Assembly (NCBI GenBank): GCA_026419785.1
Contig: JAODTK010005639.1
Location: 1-64,000, forward strand
Length of the DNA: 64,000 nucleotides
Direction: 5' to 3'
Source of the DNA: Sclerodactyla briareus
Lineage: Eukaryota > Echinodermata > Holothuroidea > Dendrochirotida > Sclerodactylidae
Of the stretch, positions 1 to 12,131 are shown one piece after another. Every line of letters begins with the position of its first letter. Position 1 is the stretch's first letter. The notes beneath the pieces are model-generated. The model saw only the letters and a program-made list of their open reading frames with translations. It did not search any database and was not told the DNA's origin. A program made the translations under genes and the position numbers.

Positions 1-59
1 CTGTGAGATTTTTTGAGATTCAATTTTTGTCTTACCAATCGCCTCTGTCTTATTTCCTC

Positions 60-312
60 ATGTCCCCCTATCCAGCATACGACTCTTAGTGAGAAAGCTT
101 TTGCCTATCAAAACCATTGCTGTGGAATCGTCTTCCTGCTGAACTTCCATAACTTACTTTGAGAAGAACTCAGTTCATCTGTTCAGCACTTGTATCCTGT
201 ATATTTTGTATAGTTTTTTTTGTTTTGTTTTTTTCTTCATTTTGTGCCGCCTTTGAAATGTGGATACAAAATCAGTTTCTAATAAATTTATTATATTATT
301 ATTATAATTGGG
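60..312 (+). pseudogene. 3' end of a CR1/L2-type non-LTR retrotransposon
   Basis: This is the degraded C-terminal tail of a reverse-transcriptase polyprotein. Around 79-105 the frame reads TTLSEKAFAY. After a frameshift, 109-150 reads KPLLWNRLPAELP and then a stop. The pattern Ser-x-Ala-Phe-x-Tyr followed by Leu-Trp-Asn-x-Leu-Pro is the usual C-terminal signature of CR1/L2/Jockey-type ORF2 proteins (family knowledge). The following 150 bases end in a TTA/TAT-rich simple tail at about 280-312, as expected for the 3' end of such elements. The reverse transcriptase core would lie before the window start. It is broken by at least one frameshift and is presumably dead. Confidence 0.55.
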
Positions 313-1190
313 GAAAAGCAATGTTTTTGCAGGGGTATCTAGATAAAGATACCTACGGTGCCATAAGAAGGAGCATTCATTCTGAGCATATTATTCGTAC
401 TCTGCAGTTTTGATAGACTGCATCTCTTATGAGAAATCAAGACGTCTACGTGGCATGATTTGAAAAATAGGCAATAGCGGGAAGCACCTAATTGTGAAAA
501 AAAGCCGGCATTGAAAAGATTAAAATGGTGTCAGATGGCCATATACCCCTTCGATACCCTATCATTATACTACATACCACCCTTAAACTGCTATATATAT
601 AAGTATATCGGGCACTTTATTAGGTAATCTATATGTATGGGAGCTATTAACACAGAAAACGACCCCAAAAGTGAGGCACCAAATATCTCTCACTGTGAAT
701 ACGATTTAAGGATAGCAGCTTCTTCTCAAATTTCAGACGGACGGAGAGATGGAACATTTCGTCAGCAGTCAGCTTGTCTTCCGTCACCCGATCGACGAAG
801 GCTCCCTGTAAAATCGAGACATAAACAGTCCACTAAGTCACAGCAGCCACATTTAGCTCAGAAAATGGTGTGTGCATACGACACCAACATCTTTGACCTT
901 CCCCCAAAACAATAGGGCTCATGTAACCAAGTAATGAGCTTGATCCTCCAGGTGGGGTTAAAAGTTTATATTCACATGCCAGGCCATCATATACTTGACC
1001 TGCATACGTAAGATAGAACCTTAGCAATCTGACACCTCCCAAGTTTTTATTCTAGTAGTCAGATAAAATTCCAACAAGGCGATCGCCTCCAGTTTCTCGG
1101 CTGGTTGCGCAATCAGCGGTTACTACTATTAGTCACCATACACAATTACAAAATTGCTTTCAGATTTTTGTATTAGCATTTAACAGAAAC
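313..1190. other. unrecognised noncoding DNA
   Basis: No recognisable gene. Open frames of 60-92 codons are present on both strands, but show no family motif and no paired splice sites that I could defend. Confidence 0.5.
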
Positions 1191-1194
1191 AGCT

Positions 1195-1930
1195 TACTAT
1201 CTTGACCAGTTTCAAATTCATAGTGACTGATCATTGACCATGTCTACCAAGGGAGTGAAAATTGCCTAACTTATCAAATTAGACACAATATTCAACTCCA
1301 TTGACCCTTTTCTCATTTCAAATATCTCATGGTGGACCACACTATAACGTCCATGGGAATAAAAAAAATGAACATTTGCATGAATAAGCAAATCATACCC
1401 ACTGAATACCCGCAGTTATCTCGCGTCAATGATAAAGACTTATGGGGGACTGAGGGACTAATACCCAACCATGCTTTCATAAAAATCAACGACTATGACA
1501 TCCAGTCTGTGTGAAAATATGTGGAGAGTAAAAGGTAGTCCAAACACACTTTATTTTACGCCCAAATTGTTTAAATTAGACACGTTGAATGACGCTCCAG
1601 TGACACTGAATCCATGGACAACAACAGTGTTCAGTTCAGGCAACCATACTACCCACCAGGTTTCATGAAAATCAACTTGACTTTCAATATGCAATTAACA
1701 CATTGAACAACCTCCGATTAACCCAAATCTTCAATTTAAAAATTTTGGAACTGAAGGTAGACCATAATAAGTTTTGGGAAAATCCGACCAACTGAATTTC
1801 ACACAAATATAATGCGAATTAGATGACTTAATTTAACATATTTTACACTGAAAAGCTGATCAGTTCATTCTACCTTATATCCTGCACCTATGTCCCAAAA
1901 CAAGTCACCGCAGTGTATGGTTCTCCTTTA
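1195..1930. repeat. dispersed repeat family A, copy 1
   Basis: AT-rich noncoding repeat with internal units of roughly 100 bp. Recurring phrases are a Lys-less 'aaattagacacatt' word, 'gtgaccctgaa', 'ggtagaccat' and 'aaaatccgacca'. The same order of phrases occurs at about 14980-15620, including the closing stretch 'atcagttcatt' at 1858-1870 and 15386-15396. Boundaries are approximate and no protein is encoded. Confidence 0.6.
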
Positions 1931-2074
1931 TCTGTGATAAAGCGCCTACACAAGCATTACCTAAAACAGGCTACTCACCCTAACTTAATTAAGTGGACTT
2001 ATGTGCCCAAAACTATAATCCGATTGTGTTCATCTCAAACCCGATCTACCATACGAGATTTCCATCAAATCGTC

Positions 2075-2760
2075 TCACTGTTTCAGAGAAATCAAGAAAG
2101 TGGGACTCACATACTTTCTCTTCCTTAACTTGTTCGCGAGACAGTAATCAAGCTCTACCGGATCCAGGGTGACATTTTGATACCACAGGGTGGACAGACG
2201 GGCCAACATGGCAACAGGAGGTCCAATCTGCAGAGTTGCATTACATTTTGGTTCTCCAATAAAGTGGAGCCATATGTACCCACCCAATTGAATTGCTTTT
2301 TGGGCCCATCTGAAGAGACAGCATTTTCCATGACACAGCTGTACACCCACCTGTTAATTTCTTGGCTTTTTTAGTTGTCTTGACATTCTTGGTCCTGGTG
2401 GGTCCCTATTTTGAGGTTTTTTCTGTGTTTTTCCTCTCTCTTCTCAGCAGCTCCACCGTTAAGCAATCCTGTGGTCATCTTCATCGTCTTTTCTACTTCA
2501 GCACCCTGATTGGGAAAGGAGATATTTACATTTTTTGGTCTATGAGCCTTCCTGAATGGAAGAACCAAAGAGCCAGAATGCAAGAAGGCGTAATAAATTC
2601 TTGACTGTAACAAATTACCTTCGACCCTCAGAATAACAGGTCTTGAGTAATTTGGATAATCAGGGTGATTGATCAAGGAAACCCAAACATCTCGCTTTTT
2701 AACAGATTCAAGCTTTGGACCCTCAAGACATGTATTCAAAGGGAAACTAACATATACCAA
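2075..2760 (-). other. coding-like stretch of unknown identity
   Basis: On the minus strand a 129-codon open frame (2760 to 2371) reads sensibly (SVKKRDVWVSLINHPDYPNY near its start, a Lys/Arg-rich end). Another frame (2350 to 2075) contains IGPPVAMLARLSTLWYQNVT. Between them, in a third frame, lies the lysine-rich TRTKNVKTTKKAKKLTG. Possible acceptor sites (CCCAATCAG, TCTCTTCAG) and a possible donor (ACAG/GTGGGT) occur. This could be exons of an unrecognised minus-strand gene with indels, or a decayed pseudogene or transposon. I cannot name the family. It is supported only by amino-acid composition and possible splice signals. Confidence 0.3.
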
Positions 2761-2769
2761 TCATGAACT

Positions 2770-3300
2770 CAGGTTCTATGCAAGTCTTATATTCACAAGC
2801 CAGAATTAGCTGAACTCAATAGTTCACAAATTCTCAACCAAAAATGCACCCCCTCCCCATATACAATGGGTGTTTTTTAGACTTTTGGCCCCTGTTGATC
2901 CAGGTGACCTTTAACATGGCCTCGAAACAAAGGGTTTTCAAGCACTGATATGGCAACCCACATGCCATGTATGAGCTTATAATAGGCATCACTTACACAC
3001 ACACTTTCATGACTGCATAGATTCCTCCAACTTTGTGAAGGATTAAACAAAACAGTTTAGTAGGTAGTGATCACTACTGCTGGTGCCGATCGTGAAAATT
3101 TTATGCCTGATTTCAGGGAATTCCAGAAATATGAATGCCTTTAAGGCAACTCAAAAACATCTATGGTTTGTCTCATTATCCAACTCTATAAGAAATCTTG
3201 TTCATGGGGCACTACATAAATGCCATTTGTTATTATATATGCCCCGCACAAACTGAAAGTGTTCAGGATATTCTGGTTTTGGGTATCGATGATCTGAAAA
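2770..3300. other. unrecognised noncoding DNA
   Basis: No gene or strong repeat recognised. Confidence 0.4.
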
Positions 3301-3591
3301 CTTGGTACAACACATCCACCTATTAAAATCTTGGATGAGTTTGAAAGTGAGCATCACTGCATGTCTGCTGCCCTCTATTTTGTAGGTTTAACATGAAAGA
3401 ACTGAGTTTATCTGATTCACACAAAACTTGGTGGAATGGTGGGTGGGGACAAAAGTTGGTCCCGAAAAAACATGACGTTAATTTCAAATTCATGTTTTTT
3501 TTCGGGAAAAGCAGAGTTAGTCTGATTTCACACTAAACTTGGTTGGCGGGGGTAGGGATAAAGTGGTTTCCGATACCATGACGTGGATTCA

Positions 3592-3607
3592 AGGTCACCA
3601 GAGGTCA
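3592..3607 (+). promoter_or_regulatory. AGGTCA direct repeat, 4-bp spacer (DR4-like)
   Basis: Two perfect AGGTCA half-sites separated by CCAG inside repeat family B. This matches the consensus of a nuclear-receptor DR4 element. It is a sequence match only; function is not shown. Confidence 0.35.
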
Positions 3608-3699
3608 ATTTGTGTTATTTTTTGGCATTTTTTTGCAACTGTGTTGGATTTGAACAAAACTCGATGGATGTGGACTACTGTTAGTCCTAAACTATATGG

Positions 3700-3716
3700 A
3701 GGTCATCTCAAGGTCA
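3700..3716 (+). promoter_or_regulatory. AGGTCA direct repeat, 5-bp spacer (DR5-like)
   Basis: Two perfect AGGTCA half-sites separated by TCTCA, in a repeat family B unit. It matches the consensus of a retinoic-acid-receptor-type DR5 site; binding is not shown. Confidence 0.35.
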
Positions 3717-3825
3717 CAGATAGGAGGTAAAATTTGCACCATGTGGATTGCATGCGGATTTGAACAAAACTCGATGGATGTGGACTACTGTTAGTCCTAA
3801 ACTATATGAAGGTCATCTCATCTGA

Positions 3826-4366
3826 GGGTTTCCCAGATTTCAGGAGACCGGACAATGTTGCAGTCCTAAGTGACTTACAAACTGGACAACCTGATATGCT
3901 TGCATGTAAGGTAATTTGCAGATTCACACGCATCCGAGCACGCATACTGATTGTTTGTGTTTGCCAAGAAACCACATATCTACATTAGATGGTCCCAGCA
4001 CCGTAAAAATTGGTCATTTCCCAGTTTGTAAGCAGCTGTAATTGGCTAGCATAATACAACTGTGTTAGGCCACTTCACCCTAACGCTCTGTGTCAGAATG
4101 TTTTGTGATACACGTTGTAACTCTTCTTGCGTCCCCAAAATACACATTCTTTGTGAATACGGCCCCTGATTGGACTGGTATCAGAGCGGAATGTTTTGTA
4201 CCTTGATGGTGCAAATGTAGAGGACTATGTTCAGAGCGAGGCAGTCCTTACACTGTCACATATGACAAAACCCGCTAAAAACGATGACGGTGAAACAGCG
4301 TGTAGGGAGGTCAGTGAAGGGACGCCACTACTATTGGAGGCCTACTAATGTCCAGCACCTGGAATA
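3826..4366 (+). repeat. 540-bp duplicated segment, copy 1
   Basis: Closely resembles 5445-5975 over its full length in the same orientation. Both start at 'gagggttt.ccagattt' and end near 'acctgga.taaa', passing through shared 'gtgaatacggcccctgattg' and 'gatgacggtgaaacagcg'. Differences are mostly one-base indels. In this copy it interrupts the tandem units of repeat family B, which resume at about 4390, so it looks like an inserted element. No TSD or terminal inverted repeat was found by eye. Confidence 0.75.
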
Positions 4367-4699
4367 AAGTAGGACACGCTAACTGTGTTGGGAAATTTGA
4401 ACAAAACTCGGATGGATGTGGACTATTGTTAGTCCTAACTATATGAGGTCATCTCAATGTCACAGATAGAGTAACATTTGCACCATGTGGATTGCATGCG
4501 GATTGAACAAAACTTGATGGATGTGGACTATGTTAGTCCTAAGCTATATAGGTCATCTCAGTCACAGACAAGGAGGTACATTTGCATAATCCATGTGATT
4601 TTTTGTAACTTTGTTGTATAAGAAAACTTAGGAATGTAGACTTTTGGTCCTGAACGCATACGGCATTCAAAGTCACTGGGGGTCACACGTATATATATA

Positions 4700-5444
4700 T
4701 ATTAATGTGCTTTCTCTGAACGGGTTCCCCAAGGCCATTTCCAAGGATATACCTTCGGCGTTTAACCCGCCTGCACGTATCTGTTACTACATGGATTCCC
4801 TTGTTGGAGTTAATATGCTCCTTAACTACCTCCATAGTCTAGCCTTCTCTCTGTTCTTCATGGTCCTCGTCTTTGGTTTTTGTTGAGTTCCCTCCTTCGA
4901 TAGATAAGAAATGTAATTCAACAGGCATGTTTTTATCAACCCTCATATTCTTCTGCACAGTGGTTTGACCAGTGCTATGCCCCCTCCTTTCCCCTATTTC
5001 ACACCCACAATAAATCCCAGGAATTTTCCACAAGTTGTCTAATCTTTCAGAAACTGCAGAATCGAGGAAGTTTGTAAATTTAGTATTCAAGCCCAAAATT
5101 AACACTATTGCAGAATCCCTACGTGCACGAACACTGCACTGGGAGTGCACATGTGTAAAGGAATACGGCGCCCGAGAAGAGGCCCAAAATAGTGGGAGCT
5201 ACAGGTGTGGTAAGAGGCCAGAATCCGTACTTATGCTTGTTCTATGCATAAGTTCTATTTATGCTGCATAATTTACGAATGGTAGTATTCATTGAAACAC
5301 TGCAAAGCATGATTAACAACACAGTGCTGACTTTTCAACACTTCAAAAGAAAATCGCTCCTAGGGAGGAAGACAGTAACTGTCAATATTGGTTCGCCATT
5401 TTTTACTATGTTAAATTCAGTTCCACTAGCCAAAATTATTATCT
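4700..5444. other. unrecognised noncoding DNA
   Basis: Lies between the two 540-bp copies. Around 4738-4785 there is a short likeness to 59466-59505 (shared words 'ggatata', 'ggcgttta', 'acccgcc'), suggesting another old repeat. The 103-codon minus-strand open frame at 4839-5150 has no recognisable family motif. Confidence 0.4.
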
Positions 5445-5975
5445 GAGGGTTTTCCAGATTTCAGAGACGGACATGTTGCGCCAAGTGACTTTACAACTGA
5501 CAACCTGAATGCTTGCATGTAAGGTAATTTGCAGATTCACACGCTCCGAGCACGCATACTTATTGTGCGTTGCCAGAAACCACAGATCTAAATTAGATGG
5601 GCCCAGGCACCGTTAAAAATTGGTCAGTTTTCTTTGGTAAAGCATCGGTAATTTGCTCTGCATATATCAACCGTGTAGGCCACTTTCACCCTAATGATCT
5701 GTGTCAGAATGTTTTGTGTGACTTTGTAACTCTTCTTGCTAACCCCCAAAAATACACAATTCTTTGTGAATACGGCCCCTGATTGACTGTATCAGAGCGT
5801 CCTCAATGTTTGAACTTAAAGGTGCAAATGTAAGGAACTATGTTCAGAGCTATGCAGTCGGTACCCTCCATAATGACAAAACCGGCTACAAACGATGACG
5901 GTGAAACAGCGTGTAGGGAGGTCTAGGGAAGGACGCCACCTAGCTGTTGTAGGCCTACTACATGTACCAAACCTG
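5445..5975 (+). repeat. 540-bp duplicated segment, copy 2
   Basis: Second copy of the 3826-4366 segment, in direct orientation, about 1.6 kb downstream. Flanking sequence differs on both sides, so the copied unit is well delimited. Confidence 0.75.
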
Positions 5976-7740
5976 GATAAATGGACATCGCAGCTGTCCT
6001 TACCACCAGAAAAAGCCTGGAGTAAATCCATTACCATAGTGAACTTTGGCAAATCGACTTGATAAATCGTGACCATAATCTATGGTTTTTGGACATGATG
6101 ATATTCGAGATGATGCTTCTAAGGCCTACTCACTTGTGAATAACAATTGAAGCGGCACAAAAACTACACAGGCACAAATTACTCCTGACAATATTGCAGG
6201 TTTATTGCAATCTATAACTTGACAATGGCCAATCAGTGAATTGATTCGGTTAAAACATAAAATTATTGCAAATAGGACACTTGAGTTGACCCCTAATCGA
6301 ATGTGTTCACCCAACCCCGATACTACATCAGGGGGGGGGGGGGGGAATTTATCAAAATCAAACTTAGTTTCAGGGAATCTAGGCCTGCTCCCGAGCAAGG
6401 TGTGACACAGACACACACACGCCAAGGTGATCGCTAAGTCCTCTTTCTGAACTTTGTTCAGGCGAGACGAAAAAGGACACGTCGAAGCCATCATTACCCA
6501 AACCTGTGACTCCAACATCCCTTCATTTCATACCCGGGCATACATGGGGAGTGGGGGGCATCTCCATGAGAGTCGGACCATGACGCAGAAAGTAGCTGAG
6601 GGCACCTAAAAACTTGATGGGACAACCGCCAGAAAGAAAAGGTTATCTCAGTCTGCACCCCTGCCCATCCCCTCCTCCGTCGGTCTGACTGAAGGATGAA
6701 AAAAATAAAAGATACTGTCAGTCCCCACAAATTTGTTCAGTCCCAAACAAGTACACCACACCCTCAAAAATTAAGGAATAAGCTGCAACGGGGAGACTTT
6801 TACGGGCGAAATAAACAGCGGACTATGAATTTGGTAAAATAACTAGACGAGGCGCAGCGAGTTCGTTCTTAAGCTAAATTCAGAGTCGAGGATGTTTATG
6901 AACCAGTAAAAAGTGACCTGCTGTAGTTATTCCTATTTACAAACCAACAAATCAGGAATTACCTGACGATTAGAGATATCTATCTCTCTAGATCTATATC
7001 TTTCTTATCGCTAAACAGTAAATGGCAGCGACGTCTGTAAACTATTAGTTAGTTCGATCAAAGTGAATTGAATTGCGCACCATACACAAAGATTAGCCGT
7101 GCGTGCTGTGCGTCCTTCACGGAGACGCAAGACAAACCACGAGGGCAGAACTGGAGGGTTCTGCGCGTCTGAATATGGCGTTCTCCAATGCACGAGCGAC
7201 GCATCGTTTAGCCCGTTTGTATTCCGTTTTGAGGCAGTGCGCCCCTTGAAGCGCAGCCAATATGGAAAAGGAGTGCGCGTGTAAACAAACTCCCAACGGT
7301 CCGCAAACCTCACATTTGCGTGCGGAAAAAGTACTGCGGTTACTTTATGACCCCAGCAAAAAATCGAGCAAGTATTCGATGTTGGCGTTACTCTGACCAG
7401 CTGCGTGGTATTCCAAAATGACTGTCAACTTGAACAATTGCTAATGTAGGATTACTGACTGTTTGTTTGCAGAAATAAAGGACAGTCGCGTGACTGGGTT
7501 TAGCCACTCAGCATGTAGTATCCGTAAAAACACGGAGAAGGGTTGAGAATGTGTATATACCACCCTCGTCCATACTTGCGGTGCCATGGGCCCAGCGGGC
7601 CAGAGTACCTACGGTCTACAATTGTGGTCTGCCATGTTCTTCATTCCATCCTAGTAGCACTGAAGCCATTGTGTAAACTTATCAAGTCTCTTTACTACCC
7701 TCTGAGTCATAGCAACCAATCCCTGTAGAGAGGTATAAAG
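5976..7740. other. unrecognised noncoding DNA with a G15 run
   Basis: No gene recognised. A run of 15 G lies at 6331-6345. About 7085-7290 is richer in CG dinucleotides than its surroundings, with open frames on both strands, which could be an old repeat or a CpG-rich promoter-like patch. Nothing decides between them. Confidence 0.4.
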
Positions 7741-7749
7741 AATTGTCAC

Positions 7750-7830
7750 TGAGTGGTGGCAGTTGGCACAATTGGTAGGGGGTCCAACGGAAAGGATCAG
7801 GTTCGAATCCCAGTGAGATAAAAAATGAAG
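7750..7830 (+). repeat. tRNA-derived SINE-like sequence
   Basis: A box-A-like TGGCACAATTGG at 7764-7775 is followed 36 bases later by a perfect box B, GTTCGAATCC, at 7801-7810. That spacing is normal for a tRNA-type internal Pol III promoter. The flanks do not form an acceptor stem, so this is a tRNA-derived repeat and not a tRNA gene. A related box A (TGGCACATTTGG) occurs in the minus-strand element at 24.6 kb. Confidence 0.55.
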
Positions 7831-10800
7831 ATGGCCACCTGGCTTCTGGCGGGGAGTGCAGCCCAAGGGATTTGGAGCAGGACGAACAAGGCTAACCAAG
7901 GCTGATTGCGGCCATTTAACTCAGGAGCTCTTCATCAATAAGGACCAAGGTTGTCAATGTCAGAGAAATTCCTAAAAAATATATGCAACCTTAAATACCA
8001 CAAAATAATGACACATTCTAAACTCAATTGCAGCAGGCGCATTTTGGAGCTCATCAGTGTAGTGAATTGCGACGACTGAACATACAACAACTGGGGGAAA
8101 CATGCCCAGCCCCACATTTTTACATCGAGCATTGTCTATGAATTCAAGAGTGCACAAAGTCATTGGAGAGAATGTGATGTGTAAGGCCATTACAGTTGCA
8201 TCTGGAAATAATAAAAAAAGACTACCACACACACATACCCTCACCGATCCATTTTAATCACCGTTTAGCTACCTATAAACTGTTGAGGGGCTTGAAACCT
8301 TTGTGCAACTGCGTCAACAACCCCCTCCCTGCAAATAATCTCCATATATCTTGCCATTTGTAACATATTCCCAATGTCATCATCAGTAGGAATCCTTGAT
8401 AAGGATCAGAACCATTTAAAAGTCGCGTCAACAACCACCTCATCTTAACAATCAGGGAATATATCATGAGATCATCATCATCACCAGTTTTTATGACTGC
8501 CCTAGGTTGGACCACTCCAATGGGACAGTGCAGAGGTGGGAGATGTCCAACTTCCTCTTCGCTGATCGCCTCTCTTGGACAAGCGACCTTTGACCTTGGC
8601 TTGACGTCTGGTGGCATCTTGGCAACCCCTCTAAAGCCTTACGGGCCTGCTCGAATGGCGGGATACGGGCTCTGTTGATTAAACGGATAGAGAAGAGCCT
8701 GGGCCAAATGATAGGAAGTTACAGATGGGAGGAGCAAGAGTGGGAACACAATGACTATCACATAGTCTGAGAGGTTCACTTTGATCCATAGACTTGTGAA
8801 ATATTTTTCATGGTATCTTCAAAGGTCAATCAAACTATACTAGGCCCGGCAGGAGGCAGAACTGGAGTCCTTGATGCCTTCACTACCGTCGGCTGGGACC
8901 TCATAAAAACACAAAATGAGGCAATGCCACTGATGCGGAATGAAGTTGAAATGATGAGGGGTGGTGGGGGGATGGAGGGGAAGGGTTAGGGGAAGAGAGG
9001 GTAGGGGAAGGGAGTTCACGGCAGCGGCAAATCCATGAACATACCCCTTATGTAAACAATTGAATTGACAGTATCTACTGAATGTGGTTGGAATTTTACG
9101 ATCAACGGCAGCTCTGATATAGGCGCAATTTCAGTCTAATTACCAATTCCCTCAGTGTACTAAAATAGGATAAAGGCATAATTTCCCGTTTTGTAAAACT
9201 GTAAATTTCGTTTTATAAATTTTCGGTTTTCCCGTTTTTTCCGTTTTGTAAAAAGAAGCACAATCATCCGATGAATCCATGTTAGCATGTGAAACGAAGT
9301 TAGACTGCATGAGTAAAACAACAACGAGAGCTAGCTAGCTGATCTGTAGTGGTATGTATTCATTACTGCCGCACCTCTCCTACAATAACCTATAAACTAA
9401 ATGGGAACTTTATCGGCGATCTGTTAAATGAGTTTTAAAACTGCCCCAAGTGTTTTTGTTGCGAAAATGTGTATTTGGCATATTTGCCGAAATCCCAGCC
9501 GATGAAGCTCATCGCAGCTTCACCCGTATTACTATATGTAACATGCAAAGCTTATGTTGCTTACAGTAGCTAACTCGCGCAATGCTGTGCAATACTTTTA
9601 AACATAGCCCGGCTTGGAACACGTGGTCCTCAACAATGCTGTGACACGAGTGAATGTTATGTGCTCCCAACTCCACTGCACGGACACAACGAGACCAAGT
9701 ATGGCTTGTGGAACGACGTTCCCGGGTGGTAAAACCGGGTCTGCCCCGATTCGTATCGGGACCAGGCATAAAAATCAACTAACCCTATACGCGAAAAAAA
9801 TATAGTAAAATAAAGCAAGTTAGTAGCAATAAAAAAACAATTCAATAGATTTTTCATTCCAATATACATTTTTTACTTTTAATTATACGGAATTGTCTCG
9901 ATACGATACGCAAACAAAGCAGACATTCGAGAAGCCGGCATAGACTAGGCTCTCGGCCTGCAACATAGCGGAGCGCAGCTGCCAGGGCACGCACCCGGTC
10001 GGCCACATCTTACTTCTTAGGCCAAACCCGTAATGTGACCAACGACGGACATGGGGGTCATGGGCCCCTGCACATCACGACTCCGACTCTGAAACAACCT
10101 TTTGTTTTGATGCGCGCGCTCGTCGAGCATTGCACTTTGACCAATCAGCTTCAGCAGACGTATAGTCAGGTCAGCCAATGCTACGTATACATCGCACTGA
10201 ACAATCCACACATGTGGCGGCTGTGACCCACAAGTACTTGAACAGCGCATGAAGTGAGCTAGCGGCCCAGGGGATCGGGAAAACTTTGTTTAGGAAAAGT
10301 TACGTGACCGTGAGCTGATCATGGTTTAGTCAACCGCAAAGGCGTCATCGATATTAAAAGACAGGCTAGTATGAATTGTCAGCTGGTAAGAACCAAGGGA
10401 AATGTGGGTAAGCTTTTATAACCTAAAACTTGCCTATAATTGTTCAATAATCATTGATGTAAAACGATTTGTCTAACTCGTGCAACATCGCGAAACGTTT
10501 AGGCTGGTTGTACAACTACTTTACATAACAGTAGGATAGGTTGAAGCAGAATATCGTTCACGATTTTGGTCATTTTTAAAATCCGGGTACCGTGTCCCCC
10601 CGAATTTTTTTGCGGGACCGGGAGAGAAAAATTACCCGAAATCACACCCCTAATACAATCTACGGAAAGACTGCAAGAACCTCTCGCACACACTCAACTT
10701 CAGTAGGAATTTTCCCATAGACCTATATAAGGATGTAATTATTTTCCGATCGTCGCTAAGCGATACTGTAATAGAAAATGCGTTAACCTACAATTCTTTG

Positions 10801-12042
10801 AATGAGACGAACGTGATAGAAGACAGTGGTTGATAAAAACAATCATGACATGAAGGTTAGTATTGATGGTGGGTTTTCACGGACCTAATTTCAGATGTTG
10901 ACTTGCTCGGGTTTGTCTTGCTAAAAAAATCACAATTACGTACGTTAGGGCTTCGCAGCTGGACAGGTTTCGGGGGGCTGGGTGTTACAGATTAACGTAC
11001 GTACCGCCAGGCTGCAAAAAGCCGGGGCACGGGCGTATGCGCGCCCGCGAAAATTGTTGGTTCCAGCTAGAAATTTCACCTGCTGAGCGCCCAGAAAAGT
11101 ACACTAGTCATTCCCCTCCGAAAACTCCCACCACAACTTCTGCCTGCGAAGAGAAAATTGTACCGCCCTGCTCGAAAGAAACCCTTCGGTAAGCAACTTT
11201 CACCTTTGACTTTGAGACGCGGCGACATCGTTGATAATGAAGCGACTTCGAGATTCAAATTATACGATTTGATTCATTACACGATGTTGTAATGGTATAA
11301 ATCAGTCAGCCACACACCATAAGATGGGGCTATGAAGGCCGCGCGCGCGGCTGCGTGAGGACCGGAACGTGGCCCACAACGGGGGCAACAGTGTAATCTC
11401 ATACAGTGATTCTCAGGATGAACCATTACAAGCAACAACGTACTTCACCTGATATGAACGCTACAACACGGAACAGAAATGTGTACGAGATTACTAGCTT
11501 TGCGAATCATCATCGCGAACCTCCAGTCTATTCGCACAAGTTGCCGCTGCACGGGTGGACCTTACGGACAAATTTTGAGTAATTATGCCTAGGCTATAGT
11601 CCCATATCGTTATGCGGCCAAGCAGTATAGGCCACCACGGGAATTTCGCAACTTTCCTTCCAACTATTGTTGCACACCTGACCCTAGAATTAGTGAATAG
11701 GCCCCATGAATGGAATGAAATCTTCAATGTTCACGTCACTTCAAGATGAAGTGCTTACGTGCACTATAGCGATCATCGTCGGCATCGTACATACTGGAAT
11801 TCCATGCCTGTGCAAAGTAGGAATATACCGATTGGCCAATAGGGACGGGAGCGTGGCCAACTGGATTAAGGTCGCTAGATCGAATCAAACTCCAGACAAC
11901 AGTTATTAATCCCTCGATCATCGTGCTCAGATATGTCTGTTCTTTCCGAGGAAACGTAGGCTATAAAAAAATATATACATTCATTTTAAATGAACTATCT
12001 AAGTTGATGATGTTTACCTGAGTTTATGATGGGCCAAGCCTA
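7831..12042. other. unrecognised noncoding DNA
   Basis: No gene recognised. Open frames up to 114 codons (8273-8617, minus) lack motifs. Notable only for purine-rich 8955-9015, degenerate 'cgttttgtaaa' words at 9180-9255, and scattered GC-rich patches (9900-10000, 11000-11060, 11330-11380). Confidence 0.45.
11850..11905 (+). repeat. possible shortened tRNA-like sequence
   Basis: TGGCCAACTGG at about 11853-11863 fits box A, and GATCGAATC about 25 bases later fits box B. The spacing is too short for a complete tRNA and no cloverleaf is seen. It may be a decayed tRNA-derived SINE or chance. Confidence 0.25.
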
Positions 12043-12131
12043 TCGTCAATGACGATTCGATAGTGGGGACTGTGGGCCCATTGCCAATGTCCCACAGTCC
12101 CACTGTCCCACTATCGAATCGTCATTTACGA
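12043..12131. repeat. long imperfect hairpin
   Basis: The left arm at 12043-12076 (containing 'gacgattcgatagtgggga') is the reverse complement of the right arm at 12091-12131. There is one mismatch in the outer 26 bases and a 7-base insertion in the right arm, and the loop is about 14 bases. It could be a foldback MITE or a structured element. No flanking repeat was identified. Confidence 0.8.

Larger units (their letters stand above)
3300..4700. repeat. dispersed repeat family B, tandem units, copy 1
   Basis: Noncoding tandem-like units built on the phrase 'aacaaaactcgatggatg' followed by 'tggactactgttagtcctaa' and an AGGTCA word. Units start near 3652, 3765, 4398 and 4506. The leading part (3398-3480, repeated in degraded form at 3505-3600) contains 'cacaaaacttggtgg' and 'ttggtcccgaaaa'. 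A related copy is at 30200-30560. The array is split by a 540-bp segment (3826-4366) that also occurs at 5445-5975. Confidence 0.65.
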
